In this document: positions 7,468 to 8,941 of the stretch, in pieces
Position numbering within the stretch: the stretch's first letter is position 1
Layout: every line of letters starts with the position of its first letter
Source of the DNA: an uncultured Comamonadaceae bacterium
GTDB taxonomy: Bacteria > Pseudomonadota > Gammaproteobacteria > Burkholderiales > Burkholderiaceae_C
Assembly: GCA_937893415.1 (NCBI GenBank)
Contig: CALBWZ010000436.1
Location: forward strand, 1 to 8,941
DNA length: 8,941 nt
Direction of reading: 5' to 3'
Program-made: the position numbers and the translations under genes
Notes under the pieces: model-generated
What the model was told of the DNA's origin: nothing
Database searches by the model: none
Seen by the model: the letters and a program-made list of their open reading frames with translations, nothing else

Positions 7468-7758
7468 ATGTTTATCAAACACCTGATTGCAATGACTGCC
7501 ATCATTTTTTCAACGGCTGTTTTTGCAAATGACGTCGTGATGACGTCGGGAGAAATAAAGCGCATAGACACGGCCCACAACAAACTCACCATCAAGCACG
7601 GGGAAATAGCGAACCTGGACATGCCCGGGATGACCATGGTGTTTGAGGTTGCAGACAACGCCATAATCGACGCTGTAAAAAAAGGGGACAAGGTTTTATT
7701 TCACGTTGAAATGGACGGCCAACGCATGGTCATCAAAACATTAACCGTTCAACCCTAA
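7468..7758 (+). CDS. CusF-like periplasmic copper-binding protein
   Basis: 96 residues. A Sec signal ends near Ala-Phe-Ala at 18-20. The mature part is one small beta-barrel domain of the CusF/EcCusF family: GEIKRID at 28-34, then IKHG with His44, and DMPGMTMVF at 51-59. In E. coli CusF, Cu(I) is bound by His36, Met47 and Met49 and capped by Trp44. With identical spacing the ligands here are His44, Met55 and Met57, while the Trp position is Met52. It probably holds Cu(I) and passes it on in the periplasm; CusF normally hands copper to a CusCBA pump, absent here. AAAGGA at 7455-7460 is seven bases before this ATG; an in-frame ATG at 7429 lies in the repeat upstream and would spoil the signal peptide. 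Confidence 0.88.
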   Translation: MFIKHLIAMTAIIFSTAVFANDVVMTSGEIKRIDTAHNKLTIKHGEIANLDMPGMTMVFEVADNAIIDAVKKGDKVLFHVEMDGQRMVIKTLTVQP

Positions 7759-7773
7759 TACCTGACGCGTGAC

Positions 7774-7796
7774 TGCACACCCCAATACGGTGTGTA
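7774..7796. repeat. Inverted repeat upstream of the HMA chaperone gene
   Basis: TGCACACC (7774-7781) and GGTGTGTA (7789-7796) can pair (one G-U) around a seven-base loop, 20 bases before the start of the next gene. No T-run follows, so a terminator is unlikely; it could influence translation of the chaperone gene. Confidence 0.3.
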
Positions 7797-7816
7797 GCCA
7801 TCCATTGAAAGCTCTT

Positions 7817-8017
7817 ATGACAACCATCACACTCACCATAGACGGTATGACTTGTGTGCATTGTGAAAAAGCCGTGCTAAAGGCTATTAAATCCATCGAT
7901 GCGCAGGCGCAACCAACCATAAACAGACCGGCTGGTACTGCCTGTATAACCAGCGAACAACCACCAGACATGTTTGTTGCAGCAATTGTTAAAGAAGGCT
8001 ACTCGGCCAGTTTGTAA
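7817..8017 (+). CDS. Small HMA-domain copper chaperone (CopZ-like)
   Basis: 66 residues, one complete heavy-metal-associated domain with no signal peptide, so cytoplasmic. The Cu(I) site is GMTCVHC at 10-16, with Cys13 and Cys16 as ligands. The remaining order fits beta-alpha-beta-beta-alpha-beta, ending in EGYSASL. It likely binds cytoplasmic Cu(I) and delivers it to the ATPase's matching GMTCASC domain; that partnership is inferred from the shared motif and neighbourhood. The start at 7817 places the first beta strand right after Met; an in-frame ATG at 7769 would add 16 unrelated residues across a hairpin. The Shine-Dalgarno is weak. The central strand region is less typical than in most family members, but the key residues are intact. 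Confidence 0.88.
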   Translation: MTTITLTIDGMTCVHCEKAVLKAIKSIDAQAQPTINRPAGTACITSEQPPDMFVAAIVKEGYSASL

Positions 8018-8158
8018 TCGTGTCTGCTCACACACATCAGCACAAATTTAGACTGCACGTATCGGTATGGCTTGCACTGCATGCCCGCAACCACATGCCG
8101 GCATACAAGCTTATAACCAGTCGCAAGTAAGTGCGATGAACATGGCACACTGAAACCT

Positions 8159-8560
8159 ATGTTCCTGATTACCTTATCTGAAGTTCAAATAACAGCTATT
8201 CGGGCACAGGGCCCCGGGGGGCAAAACGTTAACAAGGTGTCTACTGCAGTGCACCTCAGATTCTGTATTTCCACATCTTCCTTACCCGATTGTATAAAAG
8301 CACGGCTACTGGCACTGAACGACCACCGTATCACCAGTGGTGGTGTCATTGTTATCAAAGCTCAAATCAGTAGAAGCTTGGCACACAATAAAGCCGATGC
8401 ATTGCTTCGACTTCAAGCGCTTGTCAACAGCGCAGCAACGGCTGCCAAGCACAGAAAAGCGACACGGCCTAGCTTTGGATCGCAGCGCAAACGCATCGAC
8501 TCGAAAGTTAACCGCGGCAAAATTAAAATGTCACGAACCAAGGTAACAGGCAGTGAGTAG
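8159..8560 (+). CDS. arfB: ArfB (YaeJ) peptidyl-tRNA hydrolase, ribosome rescue
   Basis: 133 residues. ArfB enters stalled ribosomes whose mRNA has run out and hydrolyses the peptidyl-tRNA. The catalytic GGQ is at 20-22 inside TAIRAQGPGGQNVNK, followed by STAVHLRF, ASSLP-like TSSLP and GVIVIKAQ..RS, all close to E. coli ArfB. The C-terminal tail (about 98-130) is rich in Lys/Arg, matching the tail that occupies the mRNA channel. The N-terminus is a few residues shorter than in E. coli, which may be natural. It follows a 141-base gap after the copper genes and is probably a separate transcription unit; TATAAC at 8112-8117 is a possible -10 without a good -35. Its base composition is more A/T-rich than the copper genes, and it directly precedes the origin-like region. 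Confidence 0.93.
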   Translation: MFLITLSEVQITAIRAQGPGGQNVNKVSTAVHLRFCISTSSLPDCIKARLLALNDHRITSGGVIVIKAQISRSLAHNKADALLRLQALVNSAATAAKHRKATRPSFGSQRKRIDSKVNRGKIKMSRTKVTGSE

Positions 8561-8585
8561 CTGGTCATATCAACATTTTTTATTC

Positions 8586-8599
8586 AAATTTTAAAATTT
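8586..8599. repeat. All-A/T palindrome AAATTTTAAAATTT
   Basis: A 14-base perfect palindrome within an A/T block (8573-8604) directly after arfB. It could be a bent or easily melted element of the origin region, or a weak terminator for arfB given the T-run 8597-8603. Confidence 0.4.
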
Positions 8600-8604
8600 T
8601 TTTG

Positions 8605-8613
8605 TGTGTATAA
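8605..8613 (-). promoter_or_regulatory. DnaA box, perfect consensus
   Basis: TGTGTATAA on the plus strand, i.e. TTATACACA on the minus strand, a full match to TTATNCACA. Confidence 0.65.
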
Positions 8614-8644
8614 ACCTGTGTACTGTTTGCTAACAACTGAGTGG

Positions 8645-8653
8645 TTATCCACA
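8645..8653 (+). promoter_or_regulatory. DnaA box, perfect high-affinity consensus
   Basis: TTATCCACA, identical to the strongest DnaA box sequence (R1/R4 type of E. coli). It is 31 bases from the oppositely oriented box at 8605-8613. Confidence 0.75.
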
Positions 8654-8762
8654 AGCATCCGGGACTTTCAACAGTTATTAATGATTCATCCACGGCCGTT
8701 CTGGTAGCTATCCTTACAGTTATGCTTGATACAACTGCTTGTATTGATTCGAATATTTGAAC

Positions 8763-8771
8763 TTATCAACA
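8763..8771 (+). promoter_or_regulatory. DnaA box, one mismatch, next to the CTA repeats
   Basis: TTATCAACA differs from TTATCCACA at one base. It points toward the unwinding side, 14 bases before the CTA repeats, which is the position and orientation of the anchoring box in the basal unwinding layout. A weaker two-mismatch match, TCATCCACG, lies at 8686-8694. Confidence 0.55.
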
Positions 8772-8785
8772 CACCAGCAGCTCCT

Positions 8786-8800
8786 CTACTACTACTACTA
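8786..8800. repeat. Five CTA trinucleotides, DnaA-trio-like
   Basis: CTA is repeated five times without interruption; the complementary strand reads 3'-GAT-5' five times, the form of the DnaA-trio that guides the DnaA filament onto single-stranded DNA. It is separated from the DnaA box by a 14-base spacer with nine G/C and runs straight into the A/T-rich tract. Confidence 0.6.
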
Positions 8801-8860
8801 TATTTAAATAAAGAATTAAGAGAATAAGACAGAACAACTTTTTTGAATCACAAAATAATC
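8801..8860. other. A/T-rich tract, candidate DNA unwinding element
   Basis: 48 of 60 bases are A or T, and only two of the first twenty are G or C (TATTTAAATA then AAGAATTAAG). It begins immediately after the CTA repeats, where duplex opening would be expected. Confidence 0.5.
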
Positions 8861-8941
8861 AGAGCAAGGCGGGCAGCCCTGCGCACAACTATCACTGCTA
8901 AGATGAGCCTCATCGACACGCTAACGGTGTTATTTTCTATT

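Larger units (their letters stand above)
8571..8870. other. Candidate replication origin (oriC-like), gene-free
   Basis: No credible gene lies in 8561-8941. The stretch holds, left to right: an A/T block with a 14-base palindrome, two perfect TTATNCACA DnaA boxes on opposite strands, a third box with one mismatch, a 14-base G/C-richer spacer, five CTA trinucleotides, and a 60-base 80% A+T tract. Box, G/C spacer, trinucleotides and A/T tract in this order and orientation match the basal unwinding layout of bacterial origins (compare R1 and the unwinding element of E. coli oriC). No iterons or Rep gene are seen, favouring a DnaA-driven, probably chromosomal origin, with dnaA perhaps just beyond the window (inference). 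From about 8872 to the end I see nothing identifiable. Confidence 0.65.

Noticed and set aside
7769..7816. Upstream start for the HMA chaperone
   Set aside because: The added 16 residues cover a hairpin and are not part of the HMA fold.
8821..8941. Possible reverse-strand rpmH or forward dnaA start near the right end
   Set aside because: No match to the conserved L34 N-terminus and no DnaA N-terminus with a ribosome site can be read before the window ends.
8561..8941. Plasmid-type origin
   Set aside because: No iterons or Rep gene are visible; the repeats present are DnaA boxes and CTA trinucleotides.
1..8941. CRISPR arrays, tRNA or rRNA genes, insertion sequences
   Set aside because: No regularly spaced repeats, no cloverleaf-like or rRNA sequence, and no transposase or terminal inverted repeats seen.

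Overview
The window is a copper-handling gene cluster followed by a ribosome-rescue gene and then an A/T-rich, gene-free stretch that looks like a replication origin. Protein signatures (TolC-family lipoprotein, two-domain multicopper oxidase, CusF-like and plastocyanin-like copper proteins, and a His-rich protein ending in a Gly-Leu-Phe-Arg-Pro-Pro tail) are most like those of Burkholderiales, perhaps a freshwater Comamonadaceae-type betaproteobacterium. That assignment is an inference from protein resemblance, not from a database search.

Layout. 1-161: a possible gene tail and a strong hairpin. 162-638 (+): a DUF411 metal-binding periplasmic protein. 623-2956 (-): a CopA-type Cu(I) P-type ATPase, converging on DUF411 with a 16-base 3' overlap. 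2957-3116: a short divergent control region. 3117-8017 (+): seven genes in one direction. These are a His-rich Cys-cluster periplasmic protein, a small secreted protein, a TolC-like outer-membrane lipoprotein (4-base overlap with the previous gene), a Tat-exported multicopper oxidase (2 bases further on), a type-1 cupredoxin, a CusF-like copper carrier and a CopZ-like HMA chaperone. 8159-8560 (+): ArfB, the GGQ peptidyl-tRNA hydrolase. 8561-8941: no gene; DnaA boxes, a CTA-repeat block and an A/T-rich tract.

How the copper genes fit together (inference from families): the HMA chaperone carries Cu(I) in the cytoplasm to the ATPase, which pumps it to the periplasm. There the oxidase converts Cu(I) to less toxic Cu(II), while the cupredoxin, CusF-like, DUF411 and His-rich proteins buffer or relay copper. 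The TolC-like lipoprotein would be the outer-membrane exit, but no RND pump, membrane-fusion adaptor or copper-responsive regulator is encoded here.

The most interesting points are the origin-like architecture at 8605-8860 (DnaA boxes, G/C-rich spacer, five CTA trinucleotides, 80% A+T tract), the two-domain (not three-domain) organisation of the multicopper oxidase with a Met-rich tail, and the Trp-to-Met replacement in the CusF-like copper site.
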